Shown here piece after piece: positions 7,623 through 15,222 of a stretch of DNA of 64,000 nucleotides (positions within the stretch are counted from its first letter, which is position 1; every line of letters begins with the position of its first letter). Source of the stretch: Sinomonas gamaensis (GTDB lineage Bacteria > Actinomycetota > Actinomycetes > Actinomycetales > Micrococcaceae); contig NZ_SSCL01000007.1 in NCBI RefSeq assembly GCF_005876955.1, positions 124,001 to 188,000 of the forward strand. The letters run 5' to 3'. A model generated the notes under the pieces. That model saw only the letters and a list, made by a program, of their open reading frames with translations. It made no database searches and was not told the origin of the DNA. A program made the position numbers and the translations under genes.

Positions 7623-9197
7623 ATGCTCGGTCTTGAGCTCGTCGTTGCCCTGGGGGCCGCGGTCGTCTTGGGGAGCGTCGCGGCCGAGAGGATGCGCGTC
7701 GCTCAACCGGTCCTGCTCCTCGTGAGCGGGCTCCTGCTCAGCTTCATCCCAGCCTTCCGGCACGTGGGCCTGCCGCCCCAGGTCGTTCTCCTCCTGTTCC
7801 TCCCCGCGCTCCTCTACTGGGAGAGCCTGACGACCTCGCTGCGCGAGATCCGACGCTTCATCCGCGGCATCATGCTGAGCAGCACGCTCCTCGTCGTCGT
7901 CACCGCCGCGACCGTCGCCGCCGTCGCGCATTCCCTCGGGCTCGACTGGGGACCAGCCTGGATCGTCGGTGCCGCCGTCGCGCCCACGGACGCCACCGCC
8001 GTCGCCGCCCTCGGCCGCACGCTCGCACGACGGCAGATCACTGTCCTCCGAGCCGAGAGCCTCATCAACGACGGCACCGCGCTCGTCATCTACGGCGTCG
8101 CGCTGTCGTCCGCGACGGGCGGCGGCGGTTTCGAACCGCTCCTCGTCACAGCCGAATTCGTGTATTCGTTCGTGGGCGGGGCGGCCGTAGGCCTGGCAGT
8201 CGGCTGGGTAATGCTCGCTCTGCGCCGGCGAATCGGCAATCCACTGTATGGGAATGCGTTCACGCTGCTCACCCCTTTTGTGGCGTTCCTCTGCGCGGAG
8301 CTCGCGCACGCCTCGGCGGTTCTCGCCGTCGTCGCCTGCGGGCTGTATCTCTCGCAGGCGGCACCGCTCGCCATCTCCGCCTATACACGCCAGCAGACGG
8401 GAGCGGTGTGGACGCTCGCGAGCTTCCTGCTGAACGGCGCGCTGTTCGTGCTCGTGGGAATCCAGCTCCCGGCCGCCGTCGAGGGTCTGACGAGCGCCGC
8501 CCTCACGAGCGCCCTTCTGGTCGGGGCTGCCGTGTACGTGACGATTCTGGTGACGCGCCTCGGTGTGCTGATCCTGTCCGCCTACATCATCCGTGCCATC
8601 GACCGCCGCCCGTACCAACGTCAGCTCCGGACCACGAACCGTGCGCGGGTCGTGAGCACCTTTGCGGGCTTCCGCGGGGCCGTTTCGCTCGCGGTCGCGC
8701 TGTCGATTCCCGACGGCGGCGGTGTCCCGGCCCGCGATGCCATTGTCTTCATCACGGCGTTCGTGGTGGTCGCCTCGCTGGTGATGCAGGGCTTCGCGCT
8801 GCCGAAGGTCATCCGGTGGGCGCACATCCCCGTGGACACATCAGTCAAGGAGGAGCTTGTGCTCGCGCAACGGACGATGGCCGAGGAGGCCTTCTCTGCC
8901 ATGCCTCGTCTGGCGCGCGAACTCGGCATCGCGGACGACGTCGTGGAACGCATCCGCGTCGAGTACGCCGACCACCTTTCCGAGATGAGTGCGCAGTACG
9001 GCGCGAACGACGACGATCCAGCCGTGCTCCGTTCACGCCAGTACTCGCAGCTTCGCCTCGCCTTGATAACGCACAAGCGCGCGACCGTTGTGCGGCTTCG
9101 GGACACGCGCGTCATCGACGACACGGTTCTGCGTCAGATCCAGTCCCTGCTCGATGTCGAGGAAGTCCGTCTCGTCCGTCCGCAGCAGAGCGAGTAG
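7623..9197 (+). CDS. CPA1-family Na+/H+ antiporter
   Basis: A 524-residue inner-membrane monovalent cation:proton antiporter (NhaP/NHE type) with about 12 helices, followed by a 130-residue cytoplasmic tail with helical, charged segments. The conserved APTDATAVAALG (ion-binding Asp) is at about residue 120, then AESLINDGTALVIYG, and the later helix TFAGFRGAVSLAVALSIP, all hallmarks of CPA1. The start has a clear ribosome site (GGAGGTGGGTC-ATG). The 3' end overlaps the convergent EamA gene by 86 bp. Role: pH and sodium homeostasis. Confidence 0.92.
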   Translation: MLGLELVVALGAAVVLGSVAAERMRVAQPVLLLVSGLLLSFIPAFRHVGLPPQVVLLLFLPALLYWESLTTSLREIRRFIRGIMLSSTLLVVVTAATVAAVAHSLGLDWGPAWIVGAAVAPTDATAVAALGRTLARRQITVLRAESLINDGTALVIYGVALSSATGGGGFEPLLVTAEFVYSFVGGAAVGLAVGWVMLALRRRIGNPLYGNAFTLLTPFVAFLCAELAHASAVLAVVACGLYLSQAAPLAISAYTRQQTGAVWTLASFLLNGALFVLVGIQLPAAVEGLTSAALTSALLVGAAVYVTILVTRLGVLILSAYIIRAIDRRPYQRQLRTTNRARVVSTFAGFRGAVSLAVALSIPDGGGVPARDAIVFITAFVVVASLVMQGFALPKVIRWAHIPVDTSVKEELVLAQRTMAEEAFSAMPRLARELGIADDVVERIRVEYADHLSEMSAQYGANDDDPAVLRSRQYSQLRLALITHKRATVVRLRDTRVIDDTVLRQIQSLLDVEEVRLVRPQQSE

Positions 9198-10086
9198 AGG
9201 TCCGGTTCGTCAGCACGACTCCGGCGAGGACGACGACGCCGCCGACCAGTTTCGCCACCGTGAATGCCCCACCCGTGATCAGCGTGAACACCGCGGTGAA
9301 GACGGTGATGAGGTTGAGGAACACGCCGGCGCGACCCGCCGGAATCACAGTGAGGGCGCGGTTCCACAGTAGGTACGAGAGCACGGACGGGAAGATCGCG
9401 ATGAAGGCGAGGGCCGCAGCCGACTCCGCGGTCGTAGGCAACTGCAGACTACGGGTCGCGGCGGCGAGAGGGCCGAGGACGACGACGGCCACGGTCGCCT
9501 GGGCAGCTGTCGACGTGATCGGTGGGAGAGGCGGAGCAAGGCGTCCCGTGACGGTGTAGGCCGTCCACGCGCAGATGGCGGCCACCATGAGCAGGTTGCC
9601 CGCGGTGGGACCCAGGGTGGCGAGGGCGAGGAGATTCCCGTTGCTGATGACGAGCAGCACTCCGACAAGAGCCACGACGATGCCGAGGGAACCCGCAGCC
9701 GTGAGGCGCTCCCGGAGGAAGGCGACGGCCGCGAGCGTGATGAGTGCTGGGTTGAACGCGTTGATGAGGGCAGCCGAAAGGGCATCGGTGTGCTCGAGGG
9801 CGGCGTACAGGAGCAGGTTGTAGCCCGCGAGGCCGAACGCGCTGAGGGCCAGCAGCCACGGCCAGGCTCGAAGGACGCGTCGCCAATCCGGTCGTTCGAG
9901 GACCTGGGCGAGGACCACAAGCGGGATCACCGCGATAGCCCAGCGAAGGAACACGAGGCTGAGGGGATTGAGCGCGTGGACGGCGGCCGCGCCCACGACG
10001 TAGTTGCCCGCCCAGAACAGGGTGGCGGCGAGCAGGGACACGATGGCAGTGGTTCGAGGGTGACGACTCACCGATGTGGAACTCAC
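9112..10086 (-). CDS. EamA/DMT-superfamily transporter
   Basis: A 324-residue protein with ten predicted helices as two EamA repeats: LLAATLFWAGNYVVG and the ALINAFNPALITLAAVAFLRER repeat-end motif, then AAICAWTAYTVTGRL and VFLNLITVFTAVFTLI. Such proteins export metabolites or amino acids; the substrate is unknown. Its GTG start overlaps the stop of the 2H-phosphoesterase gene by 4 bp (GTGA), so the two are translationally coupled. The hydrophilic C-terminal tail of about 28 residues is encoded opposite the antiporter's 3' end. Confidence 0.87.
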   Translation of the reverse strand: MSSTSVSRHPRTTAIVSLLAATLFWAGNYVVGAAAVHALNPLSLVFLRWAIAVIPLVVLAQVLERPDWRRVLRAWPWLLALSAFGLAGYNLLLYAALEHTDALSAALINAFNPALITLAAVAFLRERLTAAGSLGIVVALVGVLLVISNGNLLALATLGPTAGNLLMVAAICAWTAYTVTGRLAPPLPPITSTAAQATVAVVVLGPLAAATRSLQLPTTAESAAALAFIAIFPSVLSYLLWNRALTVIPAGRAGVFLNLITVFTAVFTLITGGAFTVAKLVGGVVVLAGVVLTNRTSTRSAADGRDGLPRHRAGTGSDAEPCRR

Positions 10087-10568
10087 TGAATCGATTTTAG
10101 AAGACTCGCCACCGCTACCACTTGGGGGCGTCCTGGTCCGGGGCCCGGTTCCATGTCGACGAGCGCGACCTGGGCCAAGCGGATCTGTGCGCCCTCCTCA
10201 GCGGCGCCGCGCGTCGTCGTCGTGATGTGGGGCCGGAAGCCGTCGCCGGCGTAGCGGGGCGAATCGAAGGCAACGCCCAACGGCGCAAGCGCGTCGGAGA
10301 GGGCGTCGTGGAGCGCGCGGACGGCGGAGGACTCGACGAGCGCGGCCGGGGTATCGTGCCGGAGCCCGAACAGTTCCGGCGGACCGACGACGACGTTGAT
10401 CGCCGTGTGCGCGGAGGCAACCTCTCCGAGGCGGTCGGCGAGCATCGCCGTCGTCGCCTCGGTGGAGAATACCGGGGTGACGGTGATGTGAAGTGGCCAG
10501 TTCCGCACCGCGTAGCGTTCGCCGACGTCCATTGGGTCGAGCGGGAGGACGACGGCGAAGCGGTGCAC
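10083..10568 (-). CDS. 2'-5' RNA ligase-like 2H phosphoesterase
   Basis: A 161-residue protein with the two catalytic H-x-T motifs of the 2H superfamily: PLHITV near residue 27 and RPHITT near 113. Enzymes of this fold cleave or ligate 2'-5' linked or cyclic phosphates, in RNA or small nucleotides; the substrate here is unknown. The start is GTG 10568, with GGGAG just upstream. This ribosome-site/start region is duplicated in tandem (10562-10599), giving a decoy ATG out of frame. It is the first gene of a pair with the EamA gene. Confidence 0.82.
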   Translation of the reverse strand: MHRFAVVLPLDPMDVGERYAVRNWPLHITVTPVFSTEATTAMLADRLGEVASAHTAINVVVGPPELFGLRHDTPAALVESSAVRALHDALSDALAPLGVAFDSPRYAGDGFRPHITTTTRGAAEEGAQIRLAQVALVDMEPGPGPGRPQVVAVASLLKSIQ

Positions 10569-10599
10569 CTCCCGATCTTAGGTGCATCTCCCGATCTTC
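10562..10599. repeat. 19-bp tandem duplication of a ribosome site and start codon
   Basis: Two adjacent 19-bp copies (10562-10580, 10581-10599) match at 17 of 19 positions. Read on the minus strand, each has GATCGGGAG followed by a start triplet and CAC: ATG in the upstream copy, GTG in the copy that opens the 2H phosphoesterase gene. Because 19 is not a multiple of 3, the upstream ATG reads out of frame. Confidence 0.8.
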
Positions 10600-10625
10600 A
10601 GGGCCCGCTGGTTAGGCTGGGCACC

Positions 10626-11549
10626 ATGACCACCACACCCCGGATTGCGATCCACGGCGACGTCCTCCCGTTCCTCACCGACGCCATCGCGGCGGGTGGT
10701 GGCGCCGTCGTCGGACTTGACGGCCAGCCGGAGGGCCTCGTGCTGGACCACGGCAACGACAAGCACGTGCTTCACGCCATCCTCGATTCGACGCCGTCGA
10801 TCCGCTGGGTGCAGCTCCCTTCGGCGGGGATCGAGTCGTACGCGAATGCCCTCGCCGCGCACCCGGACAAGATCTGGACGAGCGCAAAGGGTGCCTACGC
10901 GAAGCCCGTCGCAGAGCACGCGCTTGCGCTCACCCTCGCGCTGTATCGCCACCTCCCGGAGCGGGTCGTGGCGCGGAGCTGGGGCGAGGCGGCGGGGACC
11001 TCACTCCACGGCCTGACAGCAGTGGTCATCGGCGCGGGCGGAATCGGCCTTGAGCTCCTCCGGCTCTTCGCGGCGTTCGATATGGAGGTGGACATCGTGC
11101 GGCGCACCGAGACGCCCGTCCCCGGCGCGCGGCGGACGACGACGGCGGACCATCTCGCCGAGCTGCTCCCCGAGGCCGACGTCGTCGTGGTCGCCGCCGC
11201 GCTCACGCCCGGAACGTCGAAGCTCATCGGCGAGGCCGAGCTCGCGGTGATGAAGCCAGGTTCAGTGCTCGTCAACATCGCCCGCGGGGGCCTCGTGGAC
11301 ACCGACGCCCTTGTGGCTGCCCTTGCCGAGGGCCGCATCCTCGGCGCTGGCCTCGACGTGACCGACCCAGAGCCGCTGCCCGACGGCCATCCGCTGTGGG
11401 ACGAGCCGCGCGCCCTCATCACGCCGCACACGGCAGACACCCTCGAGATGATCCGCCCGCTCCTCGGCGAACGCGTGGAGATCAACGTGCGGCACCTCTC
11501 CATGGGCCTGCCGCTCGAGGGGCTCGTGGACGCCCGCGCGGGGTACTGA
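10626..11549 (+). CDS. D-isomer-specific 2-hydroxyacid dehydrogenase
   Basis: A 307-residue NAD(P)-dependent enzyme interconverting a 2-oxoacid and a D-2-hydroxyacid. The nucleotide fold VVIGAGGIGLELLRLF is at about 137-152. The catalytic Arg is in NIARGGLVDTDALV, an acidic residue in DPEPLP, and His in ITPHTADT. The N-terminal substrate half has the SAGIESYANAL loop. The substrate is not determined; glyoxylate/hydroxypyruvate-like acids are possible. The stop region carries a spaced direct repeat, GGGGTACTGA (11540-11549 and 11571-11580). Confidence 0.9.
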   Translation: MTTTPRIAIHGDVLPFLTDAIAAGGGAVVGLDGQPEGLVLDHGNDKHVLHAILDSTPSIRWVQLPSAGIESYANALAAHPDKIWTSAKGAYAKPVAEHALALTLALYRHLPERVVARSWGEAAGTSLHGLTAVVIGAGGIGLELLRLFAAFDMEVDIVRRTETPVPGARRTTTADHLAELLPEADVVVVAAALTPGTSKLIGEAELAVMKPGSVLVNIARGGLVDTDALVAALAEGRILGAGLDVTDPEPLPDGHPLWDEPRALITPHTADTLEMIRPLLGERVEINVRHLSMGLPLEGLVDARAGY

Positions 11550-11583
11550 CTCCACGAGCACCGAGCCCAAGGGGTACTGAGTC

Positions 11584-12552
11584 CTAGAAGTCCTGCCCGT
11601 CCACCTCGGCCTGACCGTGCTCGACGAGCCAGCGCAGTGCTTCCTTGAGCGCCTCGAGCGACGAGTACCGCGGGGAATAGCCGAGCACGTCGCGGGCCCG
11701 GGCGATGCTCGCCGCGATGCTGCGCTCGACGTGCGCGCGGGTCGTGGCCGCGTGGTCGGTGCCGTAGCGGCGCTCGAGCTCCGCGTCGTCCACGAAGTCG
11801 AGCCGCGGCTCGCGGCCGAACCACCCGGCCACCCCGTCGGCGAGCCCCCGCAAGGTCATCGCCTGCTCGGAGACGACGTGGAAGCTCGAGCCGATGGCGG
11901 CAGGGCGGCTGAGGGCGAGTTCGAAGGCCCGCGCGACGTCGTCCGCGTGGACGTGGTGGAGCACGCCGAGGCCGCGGTCGGGGAGGGCGAGCGGCTCGCC
12001 GAGCGCGAGGGCGCGCCACACGCGGGGGTCGAGGTTGCCCGCCGGAGTGATGACGTGCCAGCCGGGCCCGGTGATGTGGCCCGGATGCAGGACCACGGAC
12101 GGTACGCCGCCCGTCCTGGTCTCACGGTGGAGCAGGCGTTCGATCGCCGCCTTGCCTGTCCCATAGTCGCCATAGGGGGTGCGCGGTTCGTCCTCGGTGA
12201 GAGGCACGCGCTTGGCCGGCCCGTGCACCCAGATGGTCCCGCAGTGCACGAGCAGCGGCCGCTGCGGCCGGAGGGCCTCGACGAGGTGCTGGGCGGACTC
12301 CGGGGTGAAGCACACGAGGTCGATCACCGCATCCGCCTCCAGCGAGGCGATGCGCTGACCGAAGCTGCCGTTCGCCTCTTCCTCTGACCGGTCGGCCGCC
12401 ACACGTTCGACGGAGGCCCATTCGGCCGCCTGGTGGTACGGCTCGCGATGCCCTCGGCTCACGGCAACCACCTGGTGGCCAGCGCGGACAAGCCGGGGGA
12501 CCAGATAGGAACCGATGTGACCAGTGGCGCCGATGACGACTATCCGAGACAT
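11584..12552 (-). CDS. NAD-dependent epimerase/dehydratase family protein
   Basis: A 322-residue extended-SDR protein. VVIGATGHIGSYLVPRLV is the Rossmann motif at the N-terminus, YGDYGTGKAAIERLL has the Tyr-x3-Lys pair, and HPGHITGPG follows. These enzymes act on nucleotide sugars or other sugars and lactones; the substrate is not readable. ATG 12552 was chosen because GGAAAGGG stands about 6 nt before it. An upstream in-frame ATG at 12588 would add a hydrophilic 12-residue tail. Confidence 0.86.
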   Translation of the reverse strand: MSRIVVIGATGHIGSYLVPRLVRAGHQVVAVSRGHREPYHQAAEWASVERVAADRSEEEANGSFGQRIASLEADAVIDLVCFTPESAQHLVEALRPQRPLLVHCGTIWVHGPAKRVPLTEDEPRTPYGDYGTGKAAIERLLHRETRTGGVPSVVLHPGHITGPGWHVITPAGNLDPRVWRALALGEPLALPDRGLGVLHHVHADDVARAFELALSRPAAIGSSFHVVSEQAMTLRGLADGVAGWFGREPRLDFVDDAELERRYGTDHAATTRAHVERSIAASIARARDVLGYSPRYSSLEALKEALRWLVEHGQAEVDGQDF

Positions 12553-12678
12553 GGACGGCCCTTTCCGATAGGGGGCGTAGTTGGCCATGCTACGCGGAGG
12601 GCGGGGAACGGTGGCGGATCGTCGCCGTCCACCAGTAGTCTGAGCACCTACTCAGTGGCTGCTCGGGGAGGAACGGTC

Positions 12679-12996
12679 ATGATTGCGGTCTCCGTGGAGG
12701 AGCGCGAGGGCTTCGCCGAGGTCATTGTGAGGGGTCGGCTGACGATGTCCGGCGTGGGGCATCTGACGAGCGCTGTGTCGGACGCGATCAGGCAGGGACA
12801 CCGGCTGCTCGTGCTCAACATGCGCGAGACCGAGTTCATGGATTCCTCCGGTCTCGGCGCGATGGTGGGCTGCCTCAAGGCGGCGCGCGAGGCTGGGGGA
12901 GACCTCCGGCTCGGCAAGGTCAGCGACCAGGTCGGCGCGGTGCTGGTCCGGACGAACGTGGACCGGGTCTTCGCACCGCACCTGAGCGGCGCGTAA
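12679..12996 (+). CDS. STAS-domain anti-sigma-factor antagonist
   Basis: A 105-residue single STAS domain of the SpoIIAA/RsbV type. The conserved loop is FMDSSGLGAMVGCLKAAR, where the first or second Ser is the residue phosphorylated by an anti-sigma kinase in this family. Strong ribosome site GGGGAGGAACGGTC-ATG. The TAA is followed immediately, without a gap, by the GTG of the GH51 gene. No kinase or phosphatase partner is adjacent; a possible output is the SigB/SigF-type sigma factor 7 kb away, which is inference. Confidence 0.88.
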   Translation: MIAVSVEEREGFAEVIVRGRLTMSGVGHLTSAVSDAIRQGHRLLVLNMRETEFMDSSGLGAMVGCLKAAREAGGDLRLGKVSDQVGAVLVRTNVDRVFAPHLSGA

Positions 12997-14523
12997 GTGG
13001 CGGCCGGGCGTGCGCGGGTCACAGGTAACCCGGCGTTCGTCGTGGGCCCGGTGCGCCGGGAGACTTTCGGGGCCTTCGTGGAGCATCTGGGCCGCTGCGT
13101 CTACACCGGCATCTATGAGCCCGGGCACCCCACTGCGGACGACTCCGGCTGGAGGCGCGACGTGCTTGACCTCGTGCGCGAGCTCGGCGTGGGCCTGGTC
13201 CGCTATCCAGGCGGGAACTTCGTCTCGGGCTACCGCTGGGAGGACGGGATCGGGCCGAAGCAGGACCGCCCGACACGCTTGGACCTCGCGTGGCATTCCA
13301 CCGAGACGAATCAGGTGGGTCTCGATGACTTCATGGACTGGTGTGCCAAGGCGGGCGTCGAGCCGATGCTCGCCGTCAACCTCGGCACCCGGGGCGTCCA
13401 GGAGGCTCTGGACATCCTCGAATACTGCAACCATCCGGGAGGCACCGCGCTCTCGGACCTGAGGCGGAAGAACGGCATTGACGCGCCGCACGGGGTCCGC
13501 TTCTGGTGCCTTGGGAACGAGATGGACGGCGAGTGGCAGATCGGCCACAAGCCCGCCGCCGAATACGCGCGGCTGGCCGCGACTACCGCTCGCGCCATGC
13601 GGATGGCCGACGACGGCCTGAGGCTCGTCGCGTGCGGCAGCTCCAACTCTGCCATGGCCACCTTCGGGGAGTGGGAGCGCGAGGTGCTCTCCGAGGCGTA
13701 TGAGGTGGTCGACTTTGTGTCTGCCCACCACTATTTCGAGAACGCAGGGGTCCTCGAAGACCACCTCGCGGCGGGCCTTGTCATGGATCGGTTCATCCGG
13801 GACATCGTGGCACACGTCGACCATGTGAAGAGCGTCCGGAAGTCGTCGAAGGTCGTGAACATCTCCTTCGACGAGTGGAACGTCTGGCACATGAACAGTC
13901 CGCGGACGCCGCTGCCGTCCGGCGACGACTGGCCGGAGGCCCCCGAGCTCCTCGAGGACCTCTACACAGTCGCTGACGCAGTCGTCGTCGGGGATCTCCT
14001 CATCACGCTCCTGAACCACACCGATCGCGTCCACGCGGCGTGCCTAGCGCAGCTCGTCAACGTCATCGCCCCGATCATGACCTGCCCCGGCGGCGCGGCC
14101 TGGAAGCAGACCATCTTCCACCCGTTCGCGCTCACGTCCGCCCACGCGCGAGGCACGGTGCTCAGGCTCGCCGTCGTGTCGCCGTCGTTCGCCTCGCCCA
14201 GGCACGGCGAGATTCCCGCGCTCTCAGCGGCGGCAACCCACGACCCTGCAAGCGGCGAGGTCGCCGTGTTCGCCGTCAACCGCTCGACGACGGACCCGCT
14301 CCACCTCGACGTCGATCTCGGCGGCTTCGGCGGCCTCCAGCTCACCGGGGCGCTCACGTTCACAAGCGACGATCCCCTCTGGCGCGCGAGCGAGCAGGAC
14401 AGCACGTCCGTGCTGCCGCGTTCCCTGGAAGGGGCAGTGCTCGACGGCGGTCGGCTCGCCGCAGAGCTTGCGCCCATCAGCTGGTCGGTGTTCCGGCTGG
14501 TCAGGGGCGCACGCCGCGCCTGA
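12997..14523 (+). CDS. Alpha-L-arabinofuranosidase, GH51
   Basis: A 508-residue intracellular glycosidase releasing L-arabinofuranosyl units from arabinan/arabinoxylan oligosaccharides. The acid/base Glu lies in CLGNEMDGEW (E175) and the nucleophile Glu in ISFDEWNVWH (E293). YPGGNFVSGYRWEDGIGP is the conserved substrate-pocket segment, and the C-terminal 130 residues are the beta-sandwich. No signal peptide. The GTG start abuts the STAS stop with no separate ribosome site in the gap, so translation is probably coupled. The 3' end overlaps the convergent small gene by 23 bp. Confidence 0.92.
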   Translation: MAAGRARVTGNPAFVVGPVRRETFGAFVEHLGRCVYTGIYEPGHPTADDSGWRRDVLDLVRELGVGLVRYPGGNFVSGYRWEDGIGPKQDRPTRLDLAWHSTETNQVGLDDFMDWCAKAGVEPMLAVNLGTRGVQEALDILEYCNHPGGTALSDLRRKNGIDAPHGVRFWCLGNEMDGEWQIGHKPAAEYARLAATTARAMRMADDGLRLVACGSSNSAMATFGEWEREVLSEAYEVVDFVSAHHYFENAGVLEDHLAAGLVMDRFIRDIVAHVDHVKSVRKSSKVVNISFDEWNVWHMNSPRTPLPSGDDWPEAPELLEDLYTVADAVVVGDLLITLLNHTDRVHAACLAQLVNVIAPIMTCPGGAAWKQTIFHPFALTSAHARGTVLRLAVVSPSFASPRHGEIPALSAAATHDPASGEVAVFAVNRSTTDPLHLDVDLGGFGGLQLTGALTFTSDDPLWRASEQDSTSVLPRSLEGAVLDGGRLAAELAPISWSVFRLVRGARRA

Positions 14524-14824
14524 GGGTCCGTCGTCGTCCCCGGCGGGGGACGTGCTGCTTCTCGAGGATCCGCGGAGGCACCTCGAAGGGGAGGTCCCGC
14601 GTGAGGATTCCCGAGACGAGGAGGTCTCGGATGAGGGGGCACGGCCAAGGCGCCCCGCAGCCGGCGCAGGGGTCACCGAGGCGCGGTCCGACGGGACGAT
14701 GGTTCCTCGCGGCCGGTCCCCAGACCTCTGCCTCCACGGCACGGCGCAGAGAGCCGCTCTCTCGCATCCTGCGGAGGCGGCTCAGGATTTCGTCGTAGAC
14801 ATGCTCTGCCAGCAGCGTGCCCAT
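14501..14824 (-). CDS. Small CxxC protein of unknown function (107 aa)
   Basis: I do not recognise the function. The N-terminal third is helical and amphipathic (AEHVYDEILSRLRRMRESG), then GDPCAGCGAPWPCPLIRDLL carries three Cys that could bind a metal, and the tail is very basic (RRGRRRTLRRG). Helix-plus-Cys-knuckle proteins of this size are common in actinobacteria. The gene is convergent with and overlaps the GH51 gene by 23 bp. Confidence 0.6.
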   Translation of the reverse strand: MGTLLAEHVYDEILSRLRRMRESGSLRRAVEAEVWGPAARNHRPVGPRLGDPCAGCGAPWPCPLIRDLLVSGILTRDLPFEVPPRILEKQHVPRRGRRRTLRRGVRP

Positions 14825-14900
14825 GCCGAGCCCTTACCCCATCGCCCCGAGCAGTCACAGATCCGGGCGGTCACCGAATCCGAGCGGTCAACGACGGGCG

Positions 14901-15212
14901 CTACTCGTCCTCATCCGACGTGTCGTCCTCGGATTCTTCATCGAACCGGACCGCGTCCCAGCCGAGGATGCGGGGCGTCGCGAGGCCCTCCGTCACGAAA
15001 GGGTCGTCTGCGGCGAAACGCTCGGCGTCCTCCCGGTTGGTGAAGAGGCCCATGGAGCCGTTGAGGCTCGGATTTTCGAAGGTCCCGAGGGCTACGAGGC
15101 CGCCCCCTGCCGCGCGGAACGCCTCGTAGTAGGCCTTGTGCTGCGGGAACACCTCGCGGAGGCGGGAGACGTCGGCGCCGTCGGGCACGTCGTAGAGAAC
15201 CACGAATTCCAT
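14901..15212 (-). CDS. YciI-like protein
   Basis: A 103-residue protein of the YciI/dimeric alpha-beta barrel type: MEFVVLYDVPDGADVSRLRE, HKAYYEAFRAAGG and the ending TNREDAERFAADDPFVTEGL, where the conserved Asp-Pro-Phe is a family mark. The last ten residues are strongly acidic (EESEDDTSDEDE). YciI proteins may act as small hydrolases or binding proteins; the function is unclear. It starts 10 bp after the multicopper oxidase stop and may be co-transcribed with it. Confidence 0.82.
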   Translation of the reverse strand: MEFVVLYDVPDGADVSRLREVFPQHKAYYEAFRAAGGGLVALGTFENPSLNGSMGLFTNREDAERFAADDPFVTEGLATPRILGWDAVRFDEESEDDTSDEDE

Positions 15213-15222
15213 GTGACGGATC

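Noticed and set aside
10198-10587. ORF beginning at the decoy ATG before the 2H phosphoesterase
   Set aside because: Arg-rich out-of-frame translation with no motifs; it exists because of the 19-bp duplication.
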